A stretch of DNA of 64,000 bases. Source: Dyella acidisoli. Its GTDB lineage: Bacteria; Pseudomonadota; Gammaproteobacteria; Xanthomonadales; Rhodanobacteraceae. The position numbers and the translations under genes were made by a program. Position 1 is the first letter of the stretch, and each line of letters opens with the position of its first letter. The stretch covers positions 254,673 to 318,672 of the forward strand of contig NZ_BSOB01000046.1 of the NCBI RefSeq assembly GCF_030160295.1. The letters are read 5' to 3'. Positions 1 to 9,064 of the stretch are shown piece by piece. The notes beneath the pieces are model-generated. The model saw only the letters and a program-made list of their open reading frames with translations, searched no databases and was not told the DNA's origin.

Positions 1-180
1 GACTGCGCGCACCTTCACGCGCTCGATCAACGCCTGCACCACTGGCAGCGCCACGTCAGCTTCCAGCAACGCAATGCGCACTTCGCGCAGCGATTCGCGG
101 ATATTTTCCTCGGTCAACCGGCCACGGCCACGCAAGCGGTTGACGGTGGTAGAGAGGCGTTGGCTGAGCGACTCGAACAT
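1..180 (-). CDS. ffh: Signal recognition particle protein Ffh, N-terminal fragment (cut by window edge)
   Basis: The first 60 codons read MFESLSQRLSTTVNRLRGRG and continue with RLTEENIRESLREVRIALLEA, the hallmark N domain of the SRP54/Ffh GTPase. Ffh binds 4.5S RNA and signal peptides and delivers ribosome-nascent chains to FtsY at the inner membrane. The GTPase and M domains lie outside the window. The divergent neighbour is ypjD, an arrangement seen in many gammaproteobacteria, which supports the call. The start is the ATG read leftward from 180. Confidence 0.95.
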   Translation of the reverse strand, partial: MFESLSQRLSTTVNRLRGRGRLTEENIRESLREVRIALLEADVALPVVQALIERVKVRAV

Positions 181-333
181 AAGCGCGGGATCGACATACG
201 AAAATTGGACAGGCGATTGTATCAGACCCGCCTGTTTTCTCAGGGCCTCAGAAAATGGCCCTAGGCATTCGCCAATCCCTCGTCACGGTGCGACGCCGCC
301 ATCTCTGCGGCAGAGCCAAACCGGACTGCCCGA

Positions 334-539
334 CACAATGCGCTGCTCGTAGACATCCCTCTCAACGACGCAGTTCCAAGCGTCGATACACTGCAGGTGA
401 AGTGATGCGAGAGCTATGCGCCGGTGATGTCGAAGGCTTCGCCCATTTCGCCCGCACTCATGGGGCCGCTCTGCAATCGCTTGAAAATAGCGCGACGCGT
501 GGGATCGGCGAGGGCACGGAAGACGGCTTGTTGCTTCAT
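334..539 (-). pseudogene. Decayed ArsR/SdpR-type HTH repressor
   Basis: Reading leftward from an ATG at 539 gives MKQQAVFRALADPTRRAIFK, then RLQSGPMSAGEMGEAFDITGA, the classic start of small SdpR/ArsR winged-helix repressors. The frame then meets TAG at 414-416, exactly inside the recognition helix. Immediately after the stop the same frame reads LSHHF, the expected continuation (family pattern FD-T-A-x-LSHHF). A second shift into another frame gives CIDAWNCVVERD...EQRIV, resembling the LVxxRRxGxxIxY wing. I therefore see one nonsense codon plus at least one frameshift. The usual partner, a SdpI-like membrane protein, is absent. Programmed recoding is much less likely than decay. Confidence 0.75.
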
Positions 540-572
540 CGCCTGGCAAGACACTCCGATTGACGAGTAGAT

Positions 573-592
573 ATTTAGACAACCTTCTAAAT
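573..592. promoter_or_regulatory. Palindromic operator ATTTAGA-N6-TCTAAAT
   Basis: A perfect 7-bp inverted repeat, ATTTAGA CAACCT TCTAAAT, lies 34 bp upstream of the broken repressor start and 65 bp upstream of ypjD. AT-rich palindromes of this size just upstream of the repressor gene are typical autoregulatory sites of ArsR/SdpR proteins. I infer this is the surviving operator of the decayed regulator. It could instead now influence ypjD. Confidence 0.5.
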
Positions 593-656
593 GCTGCAAG
601 TACCAGTCACACAACCGCGCTCACCCCACTCCCGCCGTGTGCCACACTTGCACGCC

Positions 657-1466
657 ATGCTAGCCACTCTCTCCATCTTAGCCGTCGTCTGTTACCTGCT
701 CGCCAGCGGGCTGTTGGCGTGGCCTCTGTTTGACGGCAATACAGCCGCGCCGACTCGATTGGCGCGTCCTGCGCTCGTGATTGCCACCGTTGCTGTAGCG
801 GCACACGCCGCCTGGTTGCTGGCAACGCACCGCGGTGCGCTGGATCTGCATTTCTTCGCCGCACTATCACTGGTGGCGTGTGTGGTGTCGGCGCTGACAC
901 TGGCGGTCAATCTCACTCGGCCGGTCGTCGCGCTTGGCGTCATCGTCTTTCCGCTAAGCGCATTGTTGCTGTTAGTGGACAGCTTTCTCGCGCCACCTAC
1001 GGCGCCCATATCGATGGATTGGCAAATCAAGTTGCATGTAACCGTGGCGCTGCTCGCTTTCAGTGTGCTCTCTATCGCAGCAGCGATGGCCATCCTGCTG
1101 GCCATCCAGGACCGGGCGTTGCGGCATCGTCACATCACGCCGTGGCTGAGCGCGTTGCCGCCTTTGACATTGACGGAATCGCTGCTGTTTCGACTGATCG
1201 GCGCAGGTTTCGCATTGCTCACCGTGGCACTGCTCACCGGCATCCTGTTCATCAACAATCTCTTCAGTCAGCACTTGGCACACAAAACTGTGCTGTCGAT
1301 CATTGCCTGGCTAGTCTTTGGCGCCCTGCTCTATGGCCGCTGGCGGCATGGCTGGCGCGGACGCAGCGCGGTCAACCTCACGCTGATCGGAATGAGCGTG
1401 CTGGTGTTGGCGTTCTTTGGATCGAAGTTCGTGCTGGAAGTGATCCTGCACCGCGCTGTGGATTAA
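657..1466 (+). CDS. ypjD: Inner-membrane CcsA/YpjD family protein
   Basis: A protein of 269 residues with about eight hydrophobic segments and a C-terminal half typical of YpjD: HKTVLSIIAW, then LVFGALLYGRWRHGWRGR, ending in an FFGSKFVLEV motif. YpjD is related to the cytochrome c assembly permease CcsA, but its role is not settled. I use the ATG at 657 (MLATLSILAVV), because the open frame upstream encodes a non-hydrophobic Pro/Arg-rich stretch. It is divergent from ffh, a conserved pairing. radA converges on it with 5 bp between the stops. Confidence 0.85.
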   Translation: MLATLSILAVVCYLLASGLLAWPLFDGNTAAPTRLARPALVIATVAVAAHAAWLLATHRGALDLHFFAALSLVACVVSALTLAVNLTRPVVALGVIVFPLSALLLLVDSFLAPPTAPISMDWQIKLHVTVALLAFSVLSIAAAMAILLAIQDRALRHRHITPWLSALPPLTLTESLLFRLIGAGFALLTVALLTGILFINNLFSQHLAHKTVLSIIAWLVFGALLYGRWRHGWRGRSAVNLTLIGMSVLVLAFFGSKFVLEVILHRAVD

Positions 1467-1471
1467 GTTCC

Positions 1472-2851
1472 TCAGCGGCAGGCGTCGATCGCCTGTGCCA
1501 AACGCTCCACCCCGATCACCTCCATCTCACCCACCGACCCTTTCTTCGGCGCGTTGGCTTTCGGCACGATGGCACGCCGGAAGCCATGATGAGCCGCTTC
1601 CTTCATGCGTTCTTCGCCGTTAGGCACAGGACGAATTTCTCCGGAAAGGCCGACCTCGCCAAAGGCGATCGTTTTCTCCGGCAGCGGGCGATCTCGCAGG
1701 GATGAGAGCACCGCCAGCAGTACGGGCAAATCTGCAGCGGTTTCCTGCACGCGGATGCCGCCGACGACATTGACGAAGACATCCTGATCATAAGCAGCTA
1801 CACCGCCATGCCGGTGCAGGACAGCCAGCAGCATGGCCAGTCGATTCTGCTCGAGACCAAGCGCCACGCGTCGTGGATTGCCCAGCGAGGACTGATCCAC
1901 CAACGCCTGCACCTCGACCAACAACGGCCGCGTGCCCTCACGCGTAACCATCACGGCACTGCCCGACGTAGGACCGCTATGCGCGGACAGGAAAATGGCG
2001 GAGGGATTGGGCACCTCGCGCAAGCCCTTTTCGGACATCGCGAATACGCCAAGCTCGTTTACTGCACCGAAGCGGTTCTTGAAAGCACGCAATACGCGGA
2101 AACGGCTACCGGATTCACCCTCGAAATACAGCACAGCATCGACCATATGCTCGAGTACACGCGGCCCGGCTATGCCACCTTCTTTAGTGACGTGGCCGAC
2201 GAGGAATACCGAAGTGCCGGTCTCCTTTGCGAAGCGTGTCAGCTTCGCAGCGGATTCACGCACCTGACTCACCGAACCCGGTGCCGCGGTAAGCAGGTCG
2301 GTCCAGATCGTCTGGATGGAGTCGATCACGAGCACGCGCGGTCGCGAGGCGGCGACTTGATCGAGAATGCGCTCGATGCCGGTTTCGGCCAGCGCATGCA
2401 GCGGCTGCAACGGCAAATCGAGACGTTGCGCACGCGCGGCAACCTGAGCCAGCGATTCCTCACCGGTGACGTAGACACTGGGAAGCTTTTCACCGATCTT
2501 GCCCAGCATCTGCAGCAACAGCGTGGATTTACCGATACCGGGATCGCCACCGATAAGCACCACTGAGCCGTCGACCAGACCACCGCCCAACACGCGATCC
2601 AATTCACCGATGCCGGTCAGCGTGCGCAATTCGGCCGTCACCAGCACGTCAGTTAACGGTGTGACGCGCGCAACACCGTTGGTTACACCGGCATAACCAC
2701 TTTGCCGCGCCGCGCCCATGGATTTCTGCGCCGGCTGCACTACGAATTCCGACAGCGTGTTCCACGCGCCACATTCCACGCACTGACCCTGCCATTTGGA
2801 GTGCTCAGCGCCGCAATCGGCACAGACGTAAGCGGTTTTGGCTTTGGCCAT
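1472..2851 (-). CDS. radA: DNA repair protein RadA
   Basis: A 459-residue RecA-like helicase that promotes branch migration during recombinational repair. Visible features: an N-terminal zinc finger (Cys10, Cys13, Cys24, Cys27), a Walker A motif GGDPGIGKST at 101-110, the RadA-specific KNRFG motif at 258-262, and a C-terminal Lon-protease-like domain (PEKTIAFGEVGLSGEIRPV). Length and domain order match RadA/Sms exactly. It follows alr on the same strand with a 69-bp gap. Confidence 0.97.
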   Translation of the reverse strand: MAKAKTAYVCADCGAEHSKWQGQCVECGAWNTLSEFVVQPAQKSMGAARQSGYAGVTNGVARVTPLTDVLVTAELRTLTGIGELDRVLGGGLVDGSVVLIGGDPGIGKSTLLLQMLGKIGEKLPSVYVTGEESLAQVAARAQRLDLPLQPLHALAETGIERILDQVAASRPRVLVIDSIQTIWTDLLTAAPGSVSQVRESAAKLTRFAKETGTSVFLVGHVTKEGGIAGPRVLEHMVDAVLYFEGESGSRFRVLRAFKNRFGAVNELGVFAMSEKGLREVPNPSAIFLSAHSGPTSGSAVMVTREGTRPLLVEVQALVDQSSLGNPRRVALGLEQNRLAMLLAVLHRHGGVAAYDQDVFVNVVGGIRVQETAADLPVLLAVLSSLRDRPLPEKTIAFGEVGLSGEIRPVPNGEERMKEAAHHGFRRAIVPKANAPKKGSVGEMEVIGVERLAQAIDACR

Positions 2852-2920
2852 GATAGAGATGCGCGTGTTTCGATGAGGGGAGCTTAGCTTGCAATGATCG
2901 CAAGCCGCGAGACATGGTGA

Positions 2921-4009
2921 TTACTGATCATCCTCGACGAACAGTACGCGACGCGTCATGCCGCATGTCAGGTCATAGCTGATGGTACCGGCCTGTGTCG
3001 CAACGATTTCCACCGGTAGCTCCGGCCCCCACAGCACCACGCGATCGCCCACTTTGGCCTCCGGTGCTTCGCGCAAGTCCAGCGTGATCAAGTCCATCGA
3101 GACACGCCCGATCAGAGGCACGGACCGATTCCCCACTAGCACCGGCGTGCCAGACGCAGCGCTGCGCGGATAACCGTCGCCGTAACCGACGGCCGCCACA
3201 CCTACCGGCATGTCTTCGGGACATTCCCATAGCCCGTTATAACCAATGCGTTCGCCACGCTTGATGGTGTTGATCGCGATCAGGCGAGTGGACAACGTCG
3301 TGGCTGCACGAAAACCGAAGTCGATGCCGCTTTTACCCTCCACCACGGAGAGTCCGTAAAGCAGGCCTCCGGTGCGCACCCACTCGCCGCGCGCGTCGGG
3401 CCATCCCAACACAGCGGCGGAGTTGGAGAGCGATCGCGGACCGGCCAGACCGCGCGTTGCCGATTGGAAACGTTCGATCTGTTGCTGCGTGCGTTCACCG
3501 TCAAATACTTCGGATTCCGCAAAATGCGTCATCAGACCGATATCCGGATCGATACCTTCCATCGCCGCCAATTGCGTATGCACCTCAACCGCGCGCTCAG
3601 GTGCGAAGCCAAGCCGATGCATGCCACTGTCCACTTTCAACCAGACGCGCAGGCGGCCACGTGCAGGCGATGCTTCCGACAACCATTGCAATTGGCTCTC
3701 GTGATGAATCGCAGCATCGAGGCCGAGCCGCTGCATTTCCGCGATATCGCCCGCCTGATCCGGGCCCGACAGCACGACAATGCGCTGACGATGTCCTGCC
3801 GCGCGCAGACGCAAGCCATCACCCAGCGACGCGACGGCAAACGCATCTGCAGCACCATCGAGAGCGCGTGCGACGCGCTCCAAACCATGCCCATATGCAT
3901 CGGCCTTGACCACCGCCATGACCTTGGCTGGCGCAGCCAGCGCCTTGATCCGCGTTAGGTTGTGGCGCAACGCGCCCAGATGAATAGTGGCGACAGTGGT
4001 GCGGCTCAT
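2921..4009 (-). CDS. alr: Alanine racemase
   Basis: A 362-residue PLP enzyme that interconverts L- and D-alanine for peptidoglycan synthesis. The PLP lysine is Lys35 in VVKADAYGHGL, and the second catalytic base is Tyr257 in ERIGYNGLW (the usual motif is SYGGTW/SYGxxW). The C-terminal domain carries GRVSMDLITLDL. It sits between dnaB and radA, a common gammaproteobacterial order (dnaB-alr). No second racemase is present in the window, so I assign the housekeeping alr rather than a catabolic dadX, although dadA lies 12 kb away. Confidence 0.96.
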   Translation of the reverse strand: MSRTTVATIHLGALRHNLTRIKALAAPAKVMAVVKADAYGHGLERVARALDGAADAFAVASLGDGLRLRAAGHRQRIVVLSGPDQAGDIAEMQRLGLDAAIHHESQLQWLSEASPARGRLRVWLKVDSGMHRLGFAPERAVEVHTQLAAMEGIDPDIGLMTHFAESEVFDGERTQQQIERFQSATRGLAGPRSLSNSAAVLGWPDARGEWVRTGGLLYGLSVVEGKSGIDFGFRAATTLSTRLIAINTIKRGERIGYNGLWECPEDMPVGVAAVGYGDGYPRSAASGTPVLVGNRSVPLIGRVSMDLITLDLREAPEAKVGDRVVLWGPELPVEIVATQAGTISYDLTCGMTRRVLFVEDDQ

Positions 4010-4150
4010 GGGCAGGATGTGAGGTTAAGGCTTGCCATCGAAAAACGACGCGCGCAGGAAGTCTGCCACCTGCGCGTACTGCCACATAGGGTAGCGGGAA
4101 GCAGGCACCCGATCAGGGCGGGGAAATGGCAATGTGCGGGCAGCACTCGC

Positions 4151-5542
4151 TCAGAAATGCCCTGTGTACGAATCGGGGCTGTAGTTCTCGAATTTGGTGT
4201 AGTGACCCAAAAAGGTCAGCTTCACCGTATCCGTGGGGCCGTTACGCTGCTTGCCGATAATGATTTCCGCAAGGCCTTTGTCCGCCGACTCTTTGTTGTA
4301 GTACTCGTCGCGGTAGATGAACATGATCACGTCGGCGTCCTGTTCGATAGCGCCCGATTCGCGCAGGTCCGACATCATCGGCCGCTTGTCCGCGCGCTGC
4401 TCCAACGAACGATTCAGCTGTGACAGGGCAATCACCGGCACGTTGAGTTCCTTGGCCAGGCCCTTCAGCGAGCGCGAGATTTCCGAAATTTCGGTGGCGC
4501 GGTTTTCCTTGTTGCCCGGCACCTGCATCAACTGCAAATAGTCGATAACGATCAGGCCGAGACCGCCATGCTCGCGCGCCAAGCGTCGCGCGCGCGAACG
4601 CATTTCAACCGGCGAGAGACCGGGCGTGTCGTCGATGAAGATCTTCGCTTCAGACAGAAGCGCGATGGCATTGGTGACGCGCGGCCAGTCCTCTTCGGCC
4701 AGGTCACCCGTGCGCAAGTGCTGCGCATGGATGCGGCCAACCGAAGAGATCAGACGGAAGGCCAGCTGTGATGCGGACATTTCCATCGAAAAAATCGCGA
4801 CCGGCTTCTTGGCGCGCAACGCGCAGGCTTCGGCGATGTTGACAGAGAAAGCGGTCTTGCCCATCGACGGACGCGCCGCAACGATGATCAGGTCCGACGG
4901 CTGCAAACCCGAAGTGAGGTTGTCCAGATCGGTAAAGCCGGTGGAGATGCCGGTGAGCTGGCCGCGATTCTGGTAACGCTCGTGCAACTGGCGGAAGGCG
5001 TCCTTCACCGCCTCGCGCATGGATACGGTATCTTTCTTGCCGCGCGCACCGGATTCGGCGATATGGAACACGCGCTGCTCGGCCGTTTCCAGCACTTCGT
5101 GGACGGTCTTGCCTTCCGGGCGATAGCCGTCTTCGGTGATCGCAGTGCCTGCATCGATCAGCTGGCGCAACACCGACTTTTCGCGCACGATTTCAGCGTA
5201 GGCAATGATGTTCGCCGCGCTGGGCGTCGCATTCGCCAATTCCACCAGATAACTGGCACCGCCCACCATCTCAGCCAGGCCGTTGGCCTCGAACCAATCA
5301 CCCAGCGTGATGGCGTCGCAAGGCATGCCCTTGTTGGCAAGCTCGGTAATTGCGCGCCAGATCAGGCGGTGATCCTTGCGATAGAAGTCCTGTTCGTTGA
5401 GTTTGTCGGCCACCCGATCCAGGGCATCGGCGGCCAGCATCAATCCGCCCAACACCGCCTGCTCTGCATCGATGGAGTGCGGCGGTACGCGTAGAGCCTC
5501 GATAGCGCTATGAGCGGATTTGCGTTCGGGGACGAAGGACAT
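4151..5542 (-). CDS. dnaB: Replicative DNA helicase DnaB
   Basis: A 463-residue hexameric helicase of the replication fork. The N-terminal primase-interacting domain begins with LRVPPHSIDAEQAVLGGLML. The RecA-like domain has Walker A ARPSMGKT (223-230) and Walker B LIVIDYLQLM. No intein is present. The frame is open farther upstream, but I choose the ATG at 5542 because AGGGA lies 6 nt before it; the ATG at 5548 would touch the same AGGGA. The gene lies downstream of rpsF-rpsR-rplI but is separated from it by a terminator. Confidence 0.97.
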   Translation of the reverse strand: MSFVPERKSAHSAIEALRVPPHSIDAEQAVLGGLMLAADALDRVADKLNEQDFYRKDHRLIWRAITELANKGMPCDAITLGDWFEANGLAEMVGGASYLVELANATPSAANIIAYAEIVREKSVLRQLIDAGTAITEDGYRPEGKTVHEVLETAEQRVFHIAESGARGKKDTVSMREAVKDAFRQLHERYQNRGQLTGISTGFTDLDNLTSGLQPSDLIIVAARPSMGKTAFSVNIAEACALRAKKPVAIFSMEMSASQLAFRLISSVGRIHAQHLRTGDLAEEDWPRVTNAIALLSEAKIFIDDTPGLSPVEMRSRARRLAREHGGLGLIVIDYLQLMQVPGNKENRATEISEISRSLKGLAKELNVPVIALSQLNRSLEQRADKRPMMSDLRESGAIEQDADVIMFIYRDEYYNKESADKGLAEIIIGKQRNGPTDTVKLTFLGHYTKFENYSPDSYTGHF

Positions 5543-5612
5543 GGACATTCCCTGTAGCAAGGGGGGTGCTCGACGCCGCGTAGGTCGTAGGCACAAGTAA
5601 TGAGCTTACGAG

Positions 5613-5629
5613 GTCTCATCGTCTGAGAC
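5613..5629. promoter_or_regulatory. Inverted repeat upstream of dnaB (GTCTCA-N5-TGAGAC)
   Basis: The perfect 6-bp arms GTCTCA and TGAGAC are separated by TCGTC, about 70-85 bp upstream of the dnaB start. It may be an operator or a small leader hairpin. I recognise no specific regulator. Confidence 0.3.
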
Positions 5630-5684
5630 GAGACAATAAGTCTGTGGATATCTTGTGGGTGGCCGGGTATAAACCGCACGCTCG

Positions 5685-5724
5685 AAAAAACGAAAGGCAC
5701 CTGCAGATGTGCAGATGCCTTTCG
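5685..5724 (-). terminator. Rho-independent terminator of the rpsF-rpsR-rplI operon
   Basis: On the minus strand CGAAAGGCA pairs with TGCCTTTCG, with an inner CTGCA/TGCAG helix and a GATG-type loop, followed by six T residues. It lies 53 bp after the rplI stop and before dnaB. On the plus strand the same hairpin is followed only by TCTTTT. Confidence 0.8.
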
Positions 5725-5776
5725 TCTTTTGGAACCCGTACCGCGAACGTATCGCGCTTGCAGGCTCCTAGCTTGC

Positions 5777-6229
5777 TTACTGCTTCTCGGCGACCACGAT
5801 CACCTTGACCGAGCCCTGCACATCGGCGTGCAGGCTGATCACCACTTCGAACTCGCCAATGTGGCGGATCGGGCCTTCACCCTGGATCACTTCACCCTTG
5901 TGGATGTCGTGGCCAACGGCCTGCAGCGCATCGGCGATTTCGCGCGGACCGACCGAGCCGTAGAGCTTGCCTTCCGGGCTGGCGTTGGCGGCGATGGTCA
6001 CCGTCACGTCGGTCAGCTTGTTCTTGCGGGTTTCAGCACCGGCCAGCAGGTTGTTGGCCTTGGCTTCGTATTCGGCGCGACGGGCTTCGAATGCGGCGAG
6101 GTTTTCAGCATTGACGCGCACGGCCTTGCCCTGCGGCAGCAGGTAGTTGCGGCCGTAGCCCGGCTTCACGTTGACCTTATCGCCGAGGTTGCCGAGGTTG
6201 CGCACCTTTTCGAGAAGAATGAGTTCCAT
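5777..6229 (-). CDS. rplI: 50S ribosomal protein L9
   Basis: A 150-residue protein with the L9 N-terminal signature [20 protein letters not shown] and [16 protein letters not shown], the long central helix ([13 protein letters not shown]) and the C-terminal rRNA-binding domain ending in [17 protein letters not shown]. It is the last gene of the rpsF-rpsR-rplI operon and is followed by a strong terminator. Confidence 0.98.
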   Translation of the reverse strand: MELILLEKVRNLGNLGDKVNVKPGYGRNYLLPQGKAVRVNAENLAAFEARRAEYEAKANNLLAGAETRKNKLTDVTVTIAANASPEGKLYGSVGPREIADALQAVGHDIHKGEVIQGEGPIRHIGEFEVVISLHADVQGSVKVIVVAEKQ

Positions 6230-6333
6230 GATTGATTCCTCAATTCGTTAGCACCGGAGTGGCCCGGCGCAGCCGTGGACGGTTGTCCGAAGGGAACTGC
6301 CGCATCCCCTTTCGGGAAGCGGCAGGTAAAGCA

Positions 6334-6564
6334 TTAAACGTCGTGGTTATCCGTGTACGGCAGCAGTGCCAGGAAGCGCGCACGCTTGATGGCGGCGGCC
6401 AGCTGACGCTGGTAGCGCGCCTTGGTGCCGGTAATGCGGCTGGGCACGATCTTGCCGTTTTCGGTGATGTATTGACGCAGCGTGTTGAGATCCTTGTAGT
6501 CGATCTCTTTGACATTTTCGGCCGTGAAGCGGCAGAACTTGCGGCGGCGGAAGAACTTGGACAT
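6334..6564 (-). CDS. rpsR: 30S ribosomal protein S18
   Basis: A 76-residue basic protein with the S18 core [20 protein letters not shown] and [20 protein letters not shown]. It binds 16S rRNA as a heterodimer with S6, encoded 16 bp upstream. A 104-bp space separates it from rplI. Confidence 0.98.
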   Translation of the reverse strand: MSKFFRRRKFCRFTAENVKEIDYKDLNTLRQYITENGKIVPSRITGTKARYQRQLAAAIKRARFLALLPYTDNHDV

Positions 6565-6580
6565 GGCTCAGGCTCCTGGA

Positions 6581-7009
6581 TCAGTCTTCGGAATCGACGT
6601 CGTCGCTATCGGCGCGACCCACGCGGCGGTCGTCGCCATCGCTGTCGTCGTCACGGCGGCGAGAGGACTTGGCATCATCCTTTTCCTTGCTCTTGAGGAT
6701 GAAGGACTGCTCAGTGTCGGCCGCATCGCGCTTGATCACCAGGTGACGCAGCACGGCGTCGTTGAAGCGGAAGCCCGATTCCAGCTCGTTCAGCACGTTC
6801 TGGCTCACTTCGATATTGAGCATCACGTAGTGAGCCTTGGCCAGGTTCACGATCGGGTAGGCCAGCTGGCGGCGACCCCAGTCTTCCAGGCGGTGGATCT
6901 TGCCGCCGTCGGAGGCGATCAGCGCTTTGTAGCGTTCGATCATCGCCGGAACCTGTTCGCTCTGGTCGGGATGGACCAGGAATACAACTTCGTAATGACG
7001 CAAGGTCAT
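6581..7009 (-). CDS. rpsF: 30S ribosomal protein S6
   Basis: A 142-residue protein starting [20 protein letters not shown] with the S6 motif [11 protein letters not shown] and a long acidic/basic tail ([23 protein letters not shown]). The acidic C-terminus recalls the tails to which RimK adds glutamates in E. coli. First gene of rpsF-rpsR-rplI. A GGAG-containing leader precedes the ATG. Confidence 0.98.
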   Translation of the reverse strand: MTLRHYEVVFLVHPDQSEQVPAMIERYKALIASDGGKIHRLEDWGRRQLAYPIVNLAKAHYVMLNIEVSQNVLNELESGFRFNDAVLRHLVIKRDAADTEQSFILKSKEKDDAKSSRRRDDDSDGDDRRVGRADSDDVDSED

Positions 7010-7144
7010 TGGGGAAACTCCTTATGGATGCGACCCTTACGGGCCTCGCAGCCTCCCGCGGCATTGCGGTGAGGCAAGGCTGCCTGGCACCTGTTTGGCG
7101 TAGGCAGAAGCGGAATTGTAAGCGGGGTGAGCGAAGCGGCGCAA
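7010..7144 (-). promoter_or_regulatory. rpsF promoter and structured leader
   Basis: On the minus strand TTGCGC (7139-7144) and TACAAT (7115-7120) are spaced 18 bp, giving a good sigma-70 promoter. The resulting leader of about 100 nt is rich in complementary segments (GGCAGCC, GAGGCTGC, CCCGTAAGGG) and contains CACCG. In many bacteria the rpsF leader holds a motif bound by the S6:S18 complex for autoregulation. I infer such an element here but did not fold the RNA. Confidence 0.5.
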
Positions 7145-7194
7145 GTCGCTGAATTGGTTGCGGGTCTTACCTTTCGCCCTGTTGGCAGGAGAAA

Positions 7195-7521
7195 TCAGCC
7201 GACGGTGAAGCTCTCGCCGCAACCGCACTCGCCAGTAGCGTTTGGATTGCGGAACACAAAGCTGGCATTGAGCCCCTGGCGCTGAAAGTCGATCTCAGTA
7301 CCCTCGATCATCGGCAGGCTCTTGGCATCGACGATCACTGGCACGCCATCGATCTGGAACGTCTCGTCGCCCTCACCCACGCTCTCGGCCAAGTCCACGA
7401 CATAGGCGAAGCCCGAGCAGCCAGTGCGCTTCACGCCAAAGCGGACACCCGCGGCGGAAGGCATCTGCGCAAGGAACTGACGCATGCGTTGATTGGCGGA
7501 CGGAGTGATCGAGATGGTCAT
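7195..7521 (-). CDS. A-type iron-sulfur carrier (IscA/SufA family)
   Basis: A 108-residue HesB-domain protein with the three cluster-binding cysteines Cys35 (KRTGCSGFAYVVD), Cys99 and Cys101 (GECGCGESF). A-type carriers receive [Fe-S] clusters from a scaffold and pass them to apoproteins. The sequence lies between IscA and SufA in character. No isc or suf genes are adjacent, so the exact subtype is left open. The gene is divergent from asnS, with 127 bp holding both promoters. Confidence 0.9.
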   Translation of the reverse strand: MTISITPSANQRMRQFLAQMPSAAGVRFGVKRTGCSGFAYVVDLAESVGEGDETFQIDGVPVIVDAKSLPMIEGTEIDFQRQGLNASFVFRNPNATGECGCGESFTVG

Positions 7522-7648
7522 AACGACAGGTTCTGAATCAGCACTTCTGCCATGGATGGCATGTCGCAGTGCGGCACGGCTAGATTATCATGCCCGCTTG
7601 CCTTCACGCCCATGAACAGATGGGCGCCTCTTCCAGGAGTTTCAATCC

Positions 7649-9049
7649 ATGACGGTGGTCAGCGTCAAACAGGCCCTTTCCGGCAAGCTCGAGGCCGGCA
7701 GCAAAGTGACGGTGCGCGGCTGGGTGCGCACGCGCCGCGACTCCAAAGCGGGCCTGTCGTTCGTGAATATCAGCGACGGCTCCTGCTTCGATCCGATTCA
7801 GGCCGTGGTGCCGGCCACCCTTGGCAATTACGAGAACGAGGTGAAGCACCTCACCGCCGGCGCCGGCGTAATCGTCAACGGCACGCTGGTGCCTTCACAG
7901 GGCAAGGGCCAGACGTTCGAGTTGCAGACCGAGAGCGTGGTGGTCACCGGCTTCGTCGACGATCCGGAAACCTACCCGATCCAGCCCAAGCAGCACTCGA
8001 TGGAGTTCTTGCGCGAAGTAGCGCATCTGCGTCCGCGCACCAACCTGTTCGGTGCCGTCACGCGCGTGCGCCACACGATGATGACGGCCATCCATCGCCA
8101 TCTCACCGAGCAGGGTTTCTTCTGGATCAACACGCCGATCATCACCACGTCAGATGCTGAAGGCGCCGGCGACATGTTCCGCCTGTCCACGCTGGATCTG
8201 GCCAACCTGCCACGCGACGACAAGGGCAAGATCGATTTCCGCAAGGATTTTTTCGGTCGCGAAGCGTTTCTCACCGTGTCCGGCCAGCTCAACGTCGAGG
8301 CCTACGCACTGGCGATGAGCAAGGTCTACACCTTCGGCCCTACCTTCCGTGCGGAAAACTCGAACACACCGCGCCACCTGGCCGAATTCTGGATGGTGGA
8401 GCCGGAAATCGCCTTCGCCGATCTTTCCGCCGACGCCGACTGCGCGGAGGCCTTCCTCAAGGCGATCTTCAAGGCCGTGTTGGATGAACGCGCTGACGAC
8501 ATGACGTTCTTCGCCGAACGCGTGCTGCCGGAAGCCATCACTCGCCTGGAAACCTTCATCAGCCAGCCGTTCGAACGCATCGATTACACCGACGCCATCG
8601 AGATCCTGAAGAAGTCCGGCCAAGCGTTCGAATTCCCCGTGGTATGGGGCGTGGATCTGCAAACCGAGCACGAGCGTTACCTGGCCGAGAAACATATCGG
8701 CCGCCCCGTGGTCGTTATGAACTACCCGGAACAGATCAAGGCCTTCTACATGCGCCTGAACGACGACGAGAAAACCGTTGCCGCGATGGACGTGCTCGCG
8801 CCTGGCATCGGCGAAATCATCGGAGGCAGCCAGCGTGAAGAGCGCCTGGATTATCTGGATCGCCGCATGACCAAGTTCGGTCTCGATCCTGCCACGTACG
8901 GCTGGTACCGTGATTTGCGCCGCTACGGCACCGTACCGCACGCAGGCTTCGGCCTCGGTTTCGAACGCTTGCTTGTCTACGTGTGCGGCTTGACCAATAT
9001 CCGTGACGCCATCCCTTACCCACGCGCGGCAGGGAGCGCCGAATTCTGA
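7649..9049 (+). CDS. asnS: Asparaginyl-tRNA synthetase
   Basis: A 466-residue class IIb synthetase charging tRNA-Asn. It has the N-terminal OB fold ([20 protein letters not shown]), class II motif 2 ([21 protein letters not shown]) and motif 3 ([16 protein letters not shown]). The GAGD and NTPRH context favours AsnRS over AspRS. The next gene follows after 15 bp, so the two may be cotranscribed. Confidence 0.98.
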   Translation: MTVVSVKQALSGKLEAGSKVTVRGWVRTRRDSKAGLSFVNISDGSCFDPIQAVVPATLGNYENEVKHLTAGAGVIVNGTLVPSQGKGQTFELQTESVVVTGFVDDPETYPIQPKQHSMEFLREVAHLRPRTNLFGAVTRVRHTMMTAIHRHLTEQGFFWINTPIITTSDAEGAGDMFRLSTLDLANLPRDDKGKIDFRKDFFGREAFLTVSGQLNVEAYALAMSKVYTFGPTFRAENSNTPRHLAEFWMVEPEIAFADLSADADCAEAFLKAIFKAVLDERADDMTFFAERVLPEAITRLETFISQPFERIDYTDAIEILKKSGQAFEFPVVWGVDLQTEHERYLAEKHIGRPVVVMNYPEQIKAFYMRLNDDEKTVAAMDVLAPGIGEIIGGSQREERLDYLDRRMTKFGLDPATYGWYRDLRRYGTVPHAGFGLGFERLLVYVCGLTNIRDAIPYPRAAGSAEF

Positions 9050-9064
9050 TCGCCTAAAGAACTC

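Noticed and set aside
414-416. TAG in the ArsR-like gene considered as programmed recoding or selenocysteine/pyrrolysine
   Set aside because: A frameshift follows the stop and the partner gene is absent, so decay is simpler; the codon is TAG, not the TGA used for selenocysteine.
878-1705. A 275-codon frame overlapping ypjD and radA
   Set aside because: Out of frame with ypjD and antisense to radA; Arg/His-rich shadow with no homology.
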